Positions 1 through 8,136 of a stretch of DNA of 13,778 nt are shown one piece after another. The translations under genes and the position numbers were made by a program. The stretch is from Gemmatimonadota bacterium (lineage in GTDB: Bacteria > Latescibacterota > UBA2968 > UBA8231). The stretch is taken from the NCBI GenBank assembly GCA_026706505.1, contig JAPOYQ010000776.1:2086-15863 (forward strand), read 5' to 3'. Numbering within the stretch: the stretch's first letter is position 1; the number at the start of each line of letters is the position of its first letter. The notes beneath the pieces were generated by a model. The model saw only the letters and a program-made list of their open reading frames with translations, did not search any database and was not told the origin of the DNA.

Positions 1-579
1 CTCAGCAGGAAACGGGAGGAATTGCTCATCAGCCTTTTGCGGCAGCGCGAGGTGGATCAGCACACGACAGCTAGCGATGAGGAAGCTCAGGCGTTCTTCG
101 ACGCCCATCCCGAGAAGTTTACCTCGCCCGAAACGATCGTGGTGACCGAGATTTTGGTGCCTAGCGATTCCCTTGCTTATCGCCTTAAGCGAGAACTCCA
201 GGAGGGAACGGATGCGACCCCGCTAGCTGTGCAGCATACTATGCGGGAAGGAGCCCTGCATCACAGCGGCAATCTGCGTCTCAACGTTTATACTCAAGCC
301 TTTTATCCGAGCATTTATGAAGCAGCGCAACATTTAGAGGTAGGCGAAGTTGGTGGACCAGTGCCCACAGGGGAGGGGTATTCTGTGTTTAGGGTAATAG
401 ATCGAGGGCGGGAAAAAGAGCCCTACAATGCTGATACCCAGCGTCGGGCCCGGGCTTACGTGAAAATCGACAAGGCCAAGAGAGGCTATGTGCACTATGT
501 CCGCGGTTTACGGCAGAAATACTCCGTCACCTTATTCGAGGAAAACGTGGCGGAGATGCAGCGGCTGGCGGAGGAGTGA
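1..579 (+). CDS. Peptidyl-prolyl cis-trans isomerase, parvulin/PpiC type (C-terminal part; 5' end outside window)
   Basis: The frame is open from base 1, so this is the last 192 residues of a longer protein; a TTG at 22 is inside the gene, not a start. The visible part reads as the region before and through a PpiC/SurA-like rotamase domain: a charged helix, then the typical linker in which a residue run FFDAHPEKF precedes a beta strand (TSPETIVVTEILVP), and later GEVGGPVPTGEGYSVFRVID, which matches the closing strands of parvulin domains. A Lys/Arg-rich helix ends the protein. Parvulins speed proline isomerisation, usually in periplasm or at the outer face of the membrane; the signal peptide would be upstream and is not visible. 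The stop overlaps the GTG start of the next gene (GTGA, 576-579), so the two are probably translationally coupled. The family call is by motif only. Confidence 0.8.
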   Translation, partial: LSRKREELLISLLRQREVDQHTTASDEEAQAFFDAHPEKFTSPETIVVTEILVPSDSLAYRLKRELQEGTDATPLAVQHTMREGALHHSGNLRLNVYTQAFYPSIYEAAQHLEVGEVGGPVPTGEGYSVFRVIDRGREKEPYNADTQRRARAYVKIDKAKRGYVHYVRGLRQKYSVTLFEENVAEMQRLAEE

Positions 580-2219
580 AGTTTTTCTACAAGTGCGCGG
601 TCGGGTGCCTCGTCGGGGTCACTAGTGGGTGGAGCGAGCCGCTGGCCGCGCAATTTGTCGATCAAGCGGCGGCCGCTGGCCTGACGCAGCGCAATATTTC
701 GGGCACTGACCAAAGCTACATAGTCGAGGGGATGATGGGCGGTGCGGCCTTTTTCGATTACGACCGCGATGGCGACGTGGATTTGTACGTGACCAACGGC
801 TCTTCTTTTGCGGGCTTTGTCGCTGGTGAGCATCCGGCCAACCAACTCTATCGCAACGACGGCGGTCGCTTTGCTGATGTGACGATTGCCGCTGACGTGG
901 GCGATACGAGCTGGTCGATGGGATGTGCCGTGGCCGATTACGACAACGACGGCCACTCGGATATCTACGTTACCAACTTTGGCCGCAATACCCTGTATCG
1001 CAACGCGGGTGTTGGTCGTTTTGCCGATGTGACGGTGGAAACCGGCGTGGGTGATATGGGGTGGGGCACCGGTGCCAGCTTTGGCGATTACGACCGCGAT
1101 GGCGACGTGGATTTGTACGTGGCCAATTACGTGGATTTCTCCCTCGACTACGAATCCCCAATCCCCTGTCTGTGGAAGAACGTGAAGGTGTACTGTGGGC
1201 CGGTGGGTTTGCTGCCAGCAGCGGATGTGTTTTATCGCAACAACGGCGACGGGACGTTCTCCGAGTGGACGCAACAGGCCGGGCTAGAAGGCGAAAAGTT
1301 CTACGGCATGAGTGCCCTGTTCGGTGACTACGACGCCGACGGGTGGCCCGACCTGTTCGTGGCCAACGATTCCACGCCCAATCTGCTTTTTCGCAATCGC
1401 CGCGATGGTCGCTTCGCCGAGGAGGCGCTTATGGCCGGGGTGGCATACAGCGGGGAAGGCGTGACGCAGGGGTGCATGGGAGCCGCGTGGGGCGATTACG
1501 ACAACGACGGCCTATTTGACCTCTTTGTCACCAATTTCGCCGACGAGTACAACGCGCTCTACAAGAACGAGGGTGGAGGCTTTTTTGCGGATGTGTCTTT
1601 TGCCGCGGGGATCGGGGCGGCACCGGCCGAATTGGTCTCGTGGGGGACAGGCTTTTTCGACAACGACAACGACGGCGATCGCGATCTTTTCGTGGCCAAC
1701 GGCCACACCTACCCGCAGGCCGACCTGCCGAGGGTCAACTCCAGCTACCAACAAGGCAACTCGCTATTTGAGAATAGGGGCGGGCGGCTGGTGGAGGTGG
1801 CGGCCGTAGCTGGTCCGGGCTTTGCCTTGCGCCGCGTCAGTCGTGGGACGAGTTTCGCCGACTACGATGGCGATGGTGACATCGACTTATTCGTCCTTAA
1901 TCTCAACGGCCCGCCCACCCTGTTGCGCAACGACGGCGACCACGGCAATCACTACCTGCTAGTGCGGACGGTGGGCACGGTGAGCAACCGCGACGGGATT
2001 GGTGCGCGAGTGATCATTAGTATCGGCGGGCAGACCCAACACGCCGAGGTGCAAAGCGGGGGAAGCTATTTGTCGCACAACGACCTGCGGCTGCACTTTG
2101 GCTTGGGACCGGCCGAGCGCGTGGACCGGCTCGAAGTACGCTGGCCCAGCGGGACAGTTCAGGTGCTGAACGACATTGCTGCCGACCAAATCTTGACCGT
2201 TGTCGAGCCGCGTCAATAG
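576..2219 (+). CDS. Secreted FG-GAP/VCBS repeat protein with ASPIC/UnbV domain (CRTAC1-like)
   Basis: A protein of 547 residues starting at GTG 576, with an N-terminal signal peptide (MKFFYKCAVGC..., probable cleavage after LAA near residue 25). Seven calcium-binding loops of the form DxDxDGxxD begin near residues 61, 121, 171, 251, 307, 362 and 429, each followed by an L(Y/F)V(T/A)N strand, as in integrin-like FG-GAP propellers. Between repeats 3 and 4 lies a Cys pair (PCLW...VYCGP) seen in CRTAC1-type proteins. Residues about 470-540 form the ASPIC/UnbV domain (NRDGIGARV, SGGSYLSHND, LRLHFGLG, RWPSGTVQ). The protein is expected to be exported and calcium-stabilised, with a binding or adhesive role; the substrate is unknown. 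It overlaps the PPIase gene, which may help fold it. Convergent with a TPR lipoprotein, a common partner of this family. Function beyond the domain call is inference. Confidence 0.9.
   Translation: MKFFYKCAVGCLVGVTSGWSEPLAAQFVDQAAAAGLTQRNISGTDQSYIVEGMMGGAAFFDYDRDGDVDLYVTNGSSFAGFVAGEHPANQLYRNDGGRFADVTIAADVGDTSWSMGCAVADYDNDGHSDIYVTNFGRNTLYRNAGVGRFADVTVETGVGDMGWGTGASFGDYDRDGDVDLYVANYVDFSLDYESPIPCLWKNVKVYCGPVGLLPAADVFYRNNGDGTFSEWTQQAGLEGEKFYGMSALFGDYDADGWPDLFVANDSTPNLLFRNRRDGRFAEEALMAGVAYSGEGVTQGCMGAAWGDYDNDGLFDLFVTNFADEYNALYKNEGGGFFADVSFAAGIGAAPAELVSWGTGFFDNDNDGDRDLFVANGHTYPQADLPRVNSSYQQGNSLFENRGGRLVEVAAVAGPGFALRRVSRGTSFADYDGDGDIDLFVLNLNGPPTLLRNDGDHGNHYLLVRTVGTVSNRDGIGARVIISIGGQTQHAEVQSGGSYLSHNDLRLHFGLGPAERVDRLEVRWPSGTVQVLNDIAADQILTVVEPRQ
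755..791 (+). repeat. 37-base exact intragenic repeat, copy 1 (FG-GAP loop 1)
   Basis: This segment, encoding calcium loop 1 and its following strand, is identical base for base to 1085-1121, which encodes loop 3 of the same protein, while the flanking bases differ. Silent positions are also identical, which is more than protein-level conservation requires. Confidence 0.85.
1085..1121 (+). repeat. 37-base exact intragenic repeat, copy 2 (FG-GAP loop 3)
   Basis: Second copy of the segment at 755-791, offset by 330 bases. The identity at silent positions suggests recent duplication or gene conversion between propeller repeats. Confidence 0.85.
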
Positions 2220-2338
2220 ATGATAGAGACGATGCTCTGACGTTGCTGTTGGCCGCGGTCGGTTTCTGCGGTGAGGCGGATGAGAAACGGGAAGGTCGCT
2301 GCGAGGTAGCAGAAGGATGCGTTGGCACGGTACAGGAG

Positions 2339-3787
2339 CTACGGCACCTCGCGCGCTAACTGCCGTGCCTTTTCGCGGTGCGCTTGGCTTTTTTGCAGGT
2401 ACCCCAATTGCTGGTATGCGTCGCTGAGGTAGAGATGGGCGTGGTCATTGGCAGGATCCAACTCGACGGCGCGGGCATACGCGCGCGCGGCCTCGTCGAA
2501 TTTGTCCAATTTCGCGTATGCCACCCCGAGGTTCAACTGCGCTGAGGCGCTGGTGGGGTTGAGTCGAGCGGCCTCAGCAAAGTGGGCGACGGCCCCGGTC
2601 AAATCGCCCGTGCGGACCGCAGCCAAGCCGAGTCCGTAGGCGGCCTCGTGCAGGCTAGAGTCGAGTACGGCGGCGCGCAGCAGGCTGGCCCGTGCCTCCG
2701 CATAGCGTTGCTGCTTGAGGAGGATCATCCCCAGCCGAGTGTGACTGAGTGGATCTTCTTCGTCGAGGGCGAGAGCTTGGCGAAAACTCTCGGCCGCGGC
2801 GACCAAATCGCCCTGATAGGTGAAGAGGACGCCGAGGCTACTGTGGGCGTCTTTTAGCTTGGGGTTGATGGCGAGGGCGTTTTGATATTCGAGGACGGCC
2901 TGATTGTATTGGCCTTGCAGGGCGAGGTTTAGGGCGAGATTGTAGCGGGCCGTGGCCGAGCCGACGGTCACTGCTCTCCCAGTAGGTGGGGATTGCTCCG
3001 AGCCGATGCCCCGGTGGTGTTGGCGGAGGATTTCCGAGCGCGCTAGGGCCTTTTCTCCTTGCTCGCGCTGCCCGGTGCGCAGGTAGAGTTGCGACAGGTT
3101 GAAGTGGACTTGCGGAGAATAAGGATTGAGTTCGGCGGCTTGCTCTAGGGCTTCGATGGCTTGGTCGTAGTGTCCTTGAGCGCGGTGCAGCAAGCCGCGA
3201 TGAAAATGCGCTTCGGCGTCTTCGGGTGCGTACTGCACGGCGCGTTGCAGATGGCTTAGGGCTTGGTCTAAGGCTCCTTGTCGTCGGTAATACAGGCCCA
3301 ACTTCTTGTGGGCTGGCGCGAGCGTGGAATCTACCTGTAAGGCGGATAGATACGCGCGCTCGGCGAGGTGTGCGCTGTCGCGGTAGCTGTACACGAGGCC
3401 GAGGTTGTAGTGGGTGGTGGCGCGTTGCGGATCGAGTTCAATGGCCCGTTGGAAGGCCCGCAGGGCGGCATCGGTATCGCTGTAGCGGGCCTCGGCGAAT
3501 GCGCGGGTCATCTCGATGGCACCGAGTAGGTCGTAGAGTTCGGGGTCGTTGGGGGCGAGGGATAGGCCAGCGCGCGCTGTTTCTCGCGCTTGCTCGTACT
3601 GGCCGACTTGCAGGTAGCAACGCCCTAGATAGCGATAGGCAGCTTGTGATGGGGACGGGCGTTGTACAGCTCGCTGCAAGACCTCAATCGCGGCTTGGTA
3701 GTCTCGATTGTGGAAGTGTTGCTGGCCTTCGACGAGGAGCGGATCGTCGCGGGCGCAGCCCCAAACGAGCAAAAAGAGCAGGAACAC
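2339..3787 (-). CDS. TPR-repeat lipoprotein
   Basis: A protein of 482 residues. An in-frame TAG lies just upstream (3791-3793), so the GTG at 3785-3787 is the first possible start; no strong ribosome binding site is seen. The N-terminus is a short hydrophobic run ending in VWGC, a plausible lipobox (Trp at -2 is unusual), with Cys11 as the lipidated residue. The rest is almost entirely tetratricopeptide repeats, about a dozen, recognisable by the YxxLGxxYxxxGxxxxA...A(I/L)xxxP pattern. Two blocks are separated by a low-order linker at roughly residues 250-275 (HHRGIGSEQSPPTG). TPR lipoproteins act as scaffolds at the inner face of the outer membrane or the periplasmic membrane face. It lies 90 bases downstream of the RlmI-type gene on the same strand and converges on the FG-GAP protein, a frequent genomic companion. 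No enzymatic domain is present. Confidence 0.88.
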   Translation of the reverse strand: MFLLFLLVWGCARDDPLLVEGQQHFHNRDYQAAIEVLQRAVQRPSPSQAAYRYLGRCYLQVGQYEQARETARAGLSLAPNDPELYDLLGAIEMTRAFAEARYSDTDAALRAFQRAIELDPQRATTHYNLGLVYSYRDSAHLAERAYLSALQVDSTLAPAHKKLGLYYRRQGALDQALSHLQRAVQYAPEDAEAHFHRGLLHRAQGHYDQAIEALEQAAELNPYSPQVHFNLSQLYLRTGQREQGEKALARSEILRQHHRGIGSEQSPPTGRAVTVGSATARYNLALNLALQGQYNQAVLEYQNALAINPKLKDAHSSLGVLFTYQGDLVAAAESFRQALALDEEDPLSHTRLGMILLKQQRYAEARASLLRAAVLDSSLHEAAYGLGLAAVRTGDLTGAVAHFAEAARLNPTSASAQLNLGVAYAKLDKFDEAARAYARAVELDPANDHAHLYLSDAYQQLGYLQKSQAHREKARQLAREVP

Positions 3788-3877
3788 GGTCTAACTCAGT
3801 TCATCCATTGGAATATATGCTTTCGCAGTCGGCTTGGATCGTTTCAGTTCTAAAGTTGTGCCGACTCCCCGGCGGCA

Positions 3878-5089
3878 TCAAGATGGGCGAAAGACGCGGG
3901 CGCAGATGCACTTGAGGTAGCGTCCGTCGGGGAAGGCTGGGTCTATTGGATGGTCGGCTGGGTGCAGGTTGTAGGCGAGGATGCGGGTGCGGACTCGGGC
4001 ACCAGCGGCGGCGCGGCGAACGATTTGGAAAAAGTCCTCTTGGGAAATTCGCGCCGAGCACGAGGCGGTCACCAGCAGACCGCCATCGGCTATGAGGCGG
4101 AAGGCGTTGCGATTGAGTTTGGTATAGACGCCCATGGCCTGTTTGTACTGGCTGCGTTTCCGCATCAGCGAGGGGGGGTCGCAGACGACGATGTCGTAGC
4201 GGGGGCCGCGGTCGGCCAGTTCGTCTACAAAGGGAAAGACATCGGCGATTAACAGGTCGGAATGGGAGCCTTGGGGGCGGTTGGCCGCGAGGGCACGGCG
4301 GGCGGCAGGCACGACTTGAGGCGATATATCGACGTCGAGGGTGCGGGATGCGCCGCCTTTGAGGGCGTGGGCGGAGAAGCCGCTTGAATAGGAGAAGAGG
4401 TTGAGCACGCGCTGGCCGCGGGCAAGTTGCTGGAGATAGAAGCGGTTGGCGCGCTGATCGAGAAAAAAGCCGGTCTTCTGGCCGCGATAGAGGTCGGCGT
4501 AGAGATGCGTACCGTGCTCTTCGATCTCGACGAATTCGGGCGGTGCTTCGCCGGCTAGCAGGCCGGTGGGCCGGTCGTCTAGCCCTTCGGCGCGGCGGGT
4601 GCCCACATCGCTGCGTTCGTACAGGCTGCGGGGGGTGAGCAGGGATTGGAGCGCGTCGAGGATGGCAGGGCGTTGCTTTTCCATGCCAGCGGTGTGGAGT
4701 TGCACCACTAGGTAGCCGGCGTAGTCGTCGGCGATTAGGCCGGGCAGGCCGTCGCTTTCGCCGTGGATTAGGCGCATGGCGTTGGTGTGGGCGGACAGGC
4801 CAGCGCTGCGGCGGAGGGCGATGGCTTGGGCGATGCGCTCTGTGAAGAAGGCTGCGTCGATGGGGCGGCGGGGGTCTTGGGTGAGACTGCGCACGCGGAT
4901 TAGCGAACGCCGATTGTAGAACCCGCGACAGACGAAGCGCTCATGCGCGTCAAAGACATCGACGATATCGCCGGTGTCGGCGTCCTGGGGAGGGCGTTCG
5001 ACTGCGCCGGAGAAGACCCAGGGGTGGCCGTTGCGCACGGTGCGCCCCAACAGCGAGCGCACGTAGAGAGGTGGATAGTGAGGGGTCAT
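3878..5089 (-). CDS. rlmI: 23S rRNA (cytosine-C5)-methyltransferase, RlmI family
   Basis: A protein of 403 residues, close to the usual length for RlmI/YccW, starting at ATG 5087-5089 behind a purine-rich stretch. An N-terminal PUA domain covers about residues 10-80 (GHPWVFSGAVE...GDIVDVFD...F(Y)NRRSLIRVR). A central domain follows, then a class I SAM-binding methyltransferase: GQKTGFFLDQRANR, motif I NLFSYSSGFSAHAL at about 230-243, CDPPSL at about 303-308, and TASCS, with Cys344 in the position of the catalytic cysteine. The E. coli family member methylates C1962 of 23S rRNA to 5-methylcytosine. The same family includes other rRNA and some unassigned methyltransferases, so the exact target base is inferred. 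Cytoplasmic. It is divergent from the GH32-like gene across a 165-base AT-richer spacer and may be co-transcribed with the TPR gene downstream. Confidence 0.87.
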   Translation of the reverse strand: MTPHYPPLYVRSLLGRTVRNGHPWVFSGAVERPPQDADTGDIVDVFDAHERFVCRGFYNRRSLIRVRSLTQDPRRPIDAAFFTERIAQAIALRRSAGLSAHTNAMRLIHGESDGLPGLIADDYAGYLVVQLHTAGMEKQRPAILDALQSLLTPRSLYERSDVGTRRAEGLDDRPTGLLAGEAPPEFVEIEEHGTHLYADLYRGQKTGFFLDQRANRFYLQQLARGQRVLNLFSYSSGFSAHALKGGASRTLDVDISPQVVPAARRALAANRPQGSHSDLLIADVFPFVDELADRGPRYDIVVCDPPSLMRKRSQYKQAMGVYTKLNRNAFRLIADGGLLVTASCSARISQEDFFQIVRRAAAGARVRTRILAYNLHPADHPIDPAFPDGRYLKCICARVFRPS

Positions 5090-5162
5090 TTTCTTTTTTC
5101 TATAGTTTGTGCCAATGCTCGCTTGAGATAAGCAACCTTGGTAAGACTAATTTTGAGCGTCA

Positions 5163-5174
5163 TGCTAATTTGCA
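5163..5174. promoter_or_regulatory. Near-palindrome, possible operator
   Basis: A 12-base near-palindrome (TGCTAATTTGCA, 10 of 12 positions symmetric) lies in the spacer between two divergent genes, just upstream of a TTGACA hexamer. The size and TGC/GCA ends suit a dimeric repressor site, but no regulator gene is nearby, so this is tentative. Confidence 0.2.
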
Positions 5175-5181
5175 CAATGCC

Positions 5182-5210
5182 TTGACAGGGCGGCGAAAAA
5201 AGGTTCTTCA
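5182..5210 (+). promoter_or_regulatory. Possible promoter for the GH32-like gene
   Basis: A perfect TTGACA hexamer at 5182-5187 is followed after 17 bases by a poor -10 match (TCTTCA at 5205-5210). The location upstream of the gene at 5255 is suitable, but the weak -10 makes the call uncertain. The organism may also use a different promoter consensus. Confidence 0.25.
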
Positions 5211-5254
5211 TTTTCTTTCTGCGTTCATGTCCCTAACCAAGAGAGTCTGACTAT

Positions 5255-6880
5255 ATGCAACCTGATCATACCTCGGCCGTTGCCCAGTACAGCTTTGGCG
5301 ATATCCTCGCCGAGCAGGAAGCCCAACTGCGAACAAACCCGCTCCTGCAGCGCTTTAGGGCCACTAGGCAGGCTCAGGCCGGCGACCCAGTGCGTCCCAT
5401 ATACCATTTTTGCAACCCGGATGGCCGCTTAAACGATCCCAATGGGCTGTGTTTTTGGCAGGGGCGCTGGCACCTGTTCTACCAAGCCTTTCCCCCTGAA
5501 GACCCGCGACCGCACTGGGCCCACGCGGTCAGCGATGACTTAATCCACTGGCGCGATTTGCCCTATGCTATCTACCCCCATCCCGAACACGGTTGCTGGT
5601 CTGGCGCGTCGCTGGTCGATGGGGATCGGGTCATAGTCCACTATTACGGCCATCAAACAGGCAATGTGAGCGCCATTAGCCGCGATCCCCTGTTGTTGAA
5701 TTGGCAAAAAGTGCCCGGGGGTATCCCCGAGCCCAAGGTCAACGAGCTCAGTCAACCCTTCCGGGTTTACGATCCGTGCATTTGGAAAAAGGACGGGGCC
5801 TACTACTCGCTCTCAGGGGGCACACTGCCTACCGGTCCGCGGGGCCTGCAGCGCCGGGCCAATTTTCTCTTTCGCTCGGAGGATCTCGAAACTTGGGAAT
5901 ACCTGCACCCCTTTGTCGAAGACGATCTATTTAGCGTCAACGGCGACGACGGGGCCTGTCCGTATTTCTGGCCCATAGGCGACAAACACATGCTGCTGTA
6001 TTACAGCCATCGCAATGGGGGTCAGTACCTGATTGGCGATTACGACCAAGCGCGAGACAAATTGATCGCCCGCGATTACGGCCGTTTCAACTTTGGTGCC
6101 TCTTGGCCCGGGGGGATACACGCACCATCGGCCACCCCCGACGGCAAGGGGGGATTGATTGCGATCTTTAATGTCAACTGGGGGATGCCGAGCTTGGGTT
6201 GGAGCGAGGAGGAACGCCAGGTCCGCCACTTTGGCTGTTGGGAAGGACAGCAGCTTATGAGTCTGCCTCGACGCCTGAGTTTGAGCACTAGCGGCGATGT
6301 GCAGATTGAACCGGCCGGGGATATCGAATCGCTGCGCGGCCGCCATACGCAGATCGCCGACTGCACCATCAAGGGCAATAGCGAAATCGTTTTCGACCAA
6401 CTCGCCGGCAATGCTATCGAGCTGAACCTCGAGGTCGAGACCAACGGTGCGCCCTTGATTGAGTTGGATGTTTTGCGCTCACCGGATCAGCAGGAGCATA
6501 CCCGGATCGCCTTTTACCGAGACCGCAGCGTTAAGCCCCTTGAGACCGGTAGCGCGGCCGGTACGCCGCCCAATAATGAGGGCACTTACAGCCTAGTCGC
6601 CCTTGATTCTTCCCATGCATCGATACAGCCTGAGGCTCGATCGCGGCCTCCGGAGATTGCCCCGGTGTTCTTGGCACCGGAGGAGAATCTCAAGATGCGG
6701 GTATTCATCGACAAAAGCATCGTCGAAGTCTTTGTCAACGACAGGCAATGCCTCGCTGTCCGGGTGTATCCTGGCCGCCAGGACAGCGTCGGCGTGGCAC
6801 TGCGGGCGGTGGGCCGGGATGTGCGCTTGGTTGTTTTGGACGCCTGGGAGATGAAGAGTATCTATAGCCCAATGGATTGA
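5255..6880 (+). CDS. GH32-like glycoside hydrolase (beta-fructosidase superfamily) with altered acid/base site
   Basis: A protein of 541 residues from ATG 5255, preceded by AAGAGAG at 5239-5245. No signal peptide is apparent, so it is probably cytoplasmic. The five-bladed propeller is clear: NDPNG at 60-64 (nucleophile Asp61), LFYQAFP at 74-80, HWAHAVSDDLIHW at 87-99, CWSGAS at 114-119, and a YDP motif at 172-174 in place of the classical RDP, keeping the transition-state Asp173. At the position of the classical EC(P) motif, which carries the acid/base Glu, the sequence reads DGACPYFWPIGDKH (232-245), so Ala234 replaces Glu. A C-terminal beta-sandwich follows (IDKSIVEVFVND near residues 487-498). 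GH32 enzymes hydrolyse sucrose, inulin or levan. Here the substrate and even catalytic activity are uncertain; Asp231 and Asp232 are possible substitutes. It stands alone, with no transporter or regulator beside it. Confidence 0.85.
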   Translation: MQPDHTSAVAQYSFGDILAEQEAQLRTNPLLQRFRATRQAQAGDPVRPIYHFCNPDGRLNDPNGLCFWQGRWHLFYQAFPPEDPRPHWAHAVSDDLIHWRDLPYAIYPHPEHGCWSGASLVDGDRVIVHYYGHQTGNVSAISRDPLLLNWQKVPGGIPEPKVNELSQPFRVYDPCIWKKDGAYYSLSGGTLPTGPRGLQRRANFLFRSEDLETWEYLHPFVEDDLFSVNGDDGACPYFWPIGDKHMLLYYSHRNGGQYLIGDYDQARDKLIARDYGRFNFGASWPGGIHAPSATPDGKGGLIAIFNVNWGMPSLGWSEEERQVRHFGCWEGQQLMSLPRRLSLSTSGDVQIEPAGDIESLRGRHTQIADCTIKGNSEIVFDQLAGNAIELNLEVETNGAPLIELDVLRSPDQQEHTRIAFYRDRSVKPLETGSAAGTPPNNEGTYSLVALDSSHASIQPEARSRPPEIAPVFLAPEENLKMRVFIDKSIVEVFVNDRQCLAVRVYPGRQDSVGVALRAVGRDVRLVVLDAWEMKSIYSPMD

Positions 6881-6917
6881 TGACCTTGGGCATTGCCTGC
6901 TGCGTCGTTTTGACTTC

Positions 6918-6936
6918 GTCGGCCTGCTCCGCCGAC
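6918..6936. other. Small hairpin between convergent genes
   Basis: GTCGGC and GCCGAC form a 6-base-pair GC-rich stem with a 7-base loop in the 64-base gap between the convergent GH32-like and SDR genes. No T-run follows on either strand, so it is at best a weak bidirectional terminator. Confidence 0.3.
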
Positions 6937-6944
6937 TTCGCACC

Positions 6945-7670
6945 CTAATCCCAGCTCGGGATCGGGGTCTGAAGCGGATCGTCGATCCAGAGAAAGCGCC
7001 CGTTGACGTCGCTCTCGATGATGTCGATCACGAGCTGGGCCGCTTTCTCCGGCGGATCCCCACCCGTTTGATCCACCCATGCCACCCAGTCGTGGTAGCC
7101 GCGCTCGCTCACGGTGTCCATCTTGTCGCGGATATCCGCCCACATCGCGGTCTTGACGTCGCCGGGGTGGATGACGTTCGCCGTGACGCCGGTCCCCTCC
7201 AGTTCGGCGGCAAGGTGGCGGGTGAACTGGTTGAGCGCGACCTTTGCGGTGCCGTAGGCGCTGTTCAGTCGCCCGGGTGTGTGCAGCGACGCCGCAGACG
7301 AAAGGTTTACGATCCGGCCCCAGCCTGCGCTTAGCATTCCGTTGAGGAATGCGCGGGATACGAGATAGGGCCCCACCGCATTAATCATGAGCGTTTCGAC
7401 CCATTCCTCGGGGTCGCTGTCCTGTACGAGGGCGATTGGGCCGAAGATCCCGGCGGCATTGACGAGAACGGTAGGCCGGCCAAGCTCGGCTTCGACCGCG
7501 GTTTTGAGGCGGTCAACATCGGCTGGATTTGAGACATCCGCTGTAAATTGCGCCGAGCGGCGCGCGACGGTTGCGACGGAGAGACCGCGCGCTTCCAGCG
7601 CATCTGCGATTGCCCGGCCGACGCCGCGGCTGGCTCCAGTGACGACTGCGACGTGTCCTTCGAGGTTCAT
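6945..7670 (-). CDS. Short-chain dehydrogenase/reductase (SDR), classical type
   Basis: A protein of 241 residues starting at ATG 7668-7670, a normal length for classical SDRs. The Rossmann nucleotide-binding motif TGASRGVG is at 11-18, an Arg pair at 37-38 after the second strand suggests NADP(H) preference, NAAG is at 71-74, Asn97 is in the N of the catalytic tetrad (MINAVG), SSAAS at 124-128 holds the catalytic Ser, and YGTAK gives Tyr139 and Lys143. The HPGDVKT stretch matches the usual PG motif after the active site. It should catalyse NAD(P)-dependent oxidation or reduction of an alcohol/carbonyl substrate in the cytoplasm. The substrate is not predictable; family members include FabG-like and sugar or polyol dehydrogenases. 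Third positions are richer in G/C than in the GH32-like gene. The gene stands alone, converging on that gene and downstream of a minus-strand terminator. Confidence 0.9.
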   Translation of the reverse strand: MNLEGHVAVVTGASRGVGRAIADALEARGLSVATVARRSAQFTADVSNPADVDRLKTAVEAELGRPTVLVNAAGIFGPIALVQDSDPEEWVETLMINAVGPYLVSRAFLNGMLSAGWGRIVNLSSAASLHTPGRLNSAYGTAKVALNQFTRHLAAELEGTGVTANVIHPGDVKTAMWADIRDKMDTVSERGYHDWVAWVDQTGGDPPEKAAQLVIDIIESDVNGRFLWIDDPLQTPIPSWD

Positions 7671-7740
7671 GTTCTGGTCTCGGCTGTCACCATGGGCGTC
7701 TGGGCAATTGATTGTCTGATTTCAAGCGGCCCCTCCTTCA

Positions 7741-7776
7741 TGAATAAAAAGGAAAGCCTCTCACAGCAGGCTTTCC
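7741..7776 (-). terminator. Rho-independent terminator on the minus strand
   Basis: A perfect 9-base-pair inverted repeat (7751-7759 with 7768-7776) encloses an 8-base loop. On the minus strand it is followed by TTTTTATTC, the classical U-run. It lies upstream of the SDR gene on that strand, so it must end a transcript coming from within 7777-8525, where no gene is evident, or insulate the SDR gene from it. Confidence 0.8.
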
Positions 7777-8136
7777 GCTTCAGGTCGGGTTCATCAAAGT
7801 AAAGTCCCACCTTCACCGTCCTGCCCCTGCTTCCCCCATCATACACACCATAGCCTTTTCTCTGGTCGGCCGCACTGCCCGGGCGTTGGGCGGTGAGGAA
7901 CAGTCGCGGCCTGCAGGGGGGTGTATCAACCCCGAAGCAGGTGAACACCAGGCTTGAATTGGCAGTGGAAGGAATTTTGAGCCCCCAAAGGCGTGCATGA
8001 GGCTGTCCCGCCGTGGATTGGCCCTCGAAAGGTATCACCGAAATATCACGGATAAGGGATTGATTGTCACCGGAAAATTCCTTTTTGATCCAAGCAAAAC
8101 CAAAAGGGGAGTTCTGAATTTCCAAAATAATCCTGC

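Noticed and set aside
22..579. The TTG at 22 as the start of the isomerase gene.
   Set aside because: The frame is open to base 1 and the sequence before it continues the same charged helix, so the gene begins outside the window.
495..1274. A 259-codon minus-strand frame opposite the FG-GAP gene.
   Set aside because: The His/Val-rich repeats (HVQIHVAIAVVI) are simply the reverse reading of the DxDxDG-encoding repeats on the plus strand.
7969..8083. A 10-base inverted repeat (AAGGAATTTT at 7969-7978 and AAAATTCCTT at 8074-8083) considered as ends of a small insertion element.
   Set aside because: The interval between is only about 95 bases, there is no target-site duplication, and AT-rich 10-base matches are expected by chance in this stretch.
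7667..8125. A 152-codon minus-strand frame in the gene-less gap.
   Set aside because: It reads through a strong terminator hairpin and ends just inside the SDR start, with no domain or ribosome binding site. A short part looks coding-like, but not enough to call a gene.
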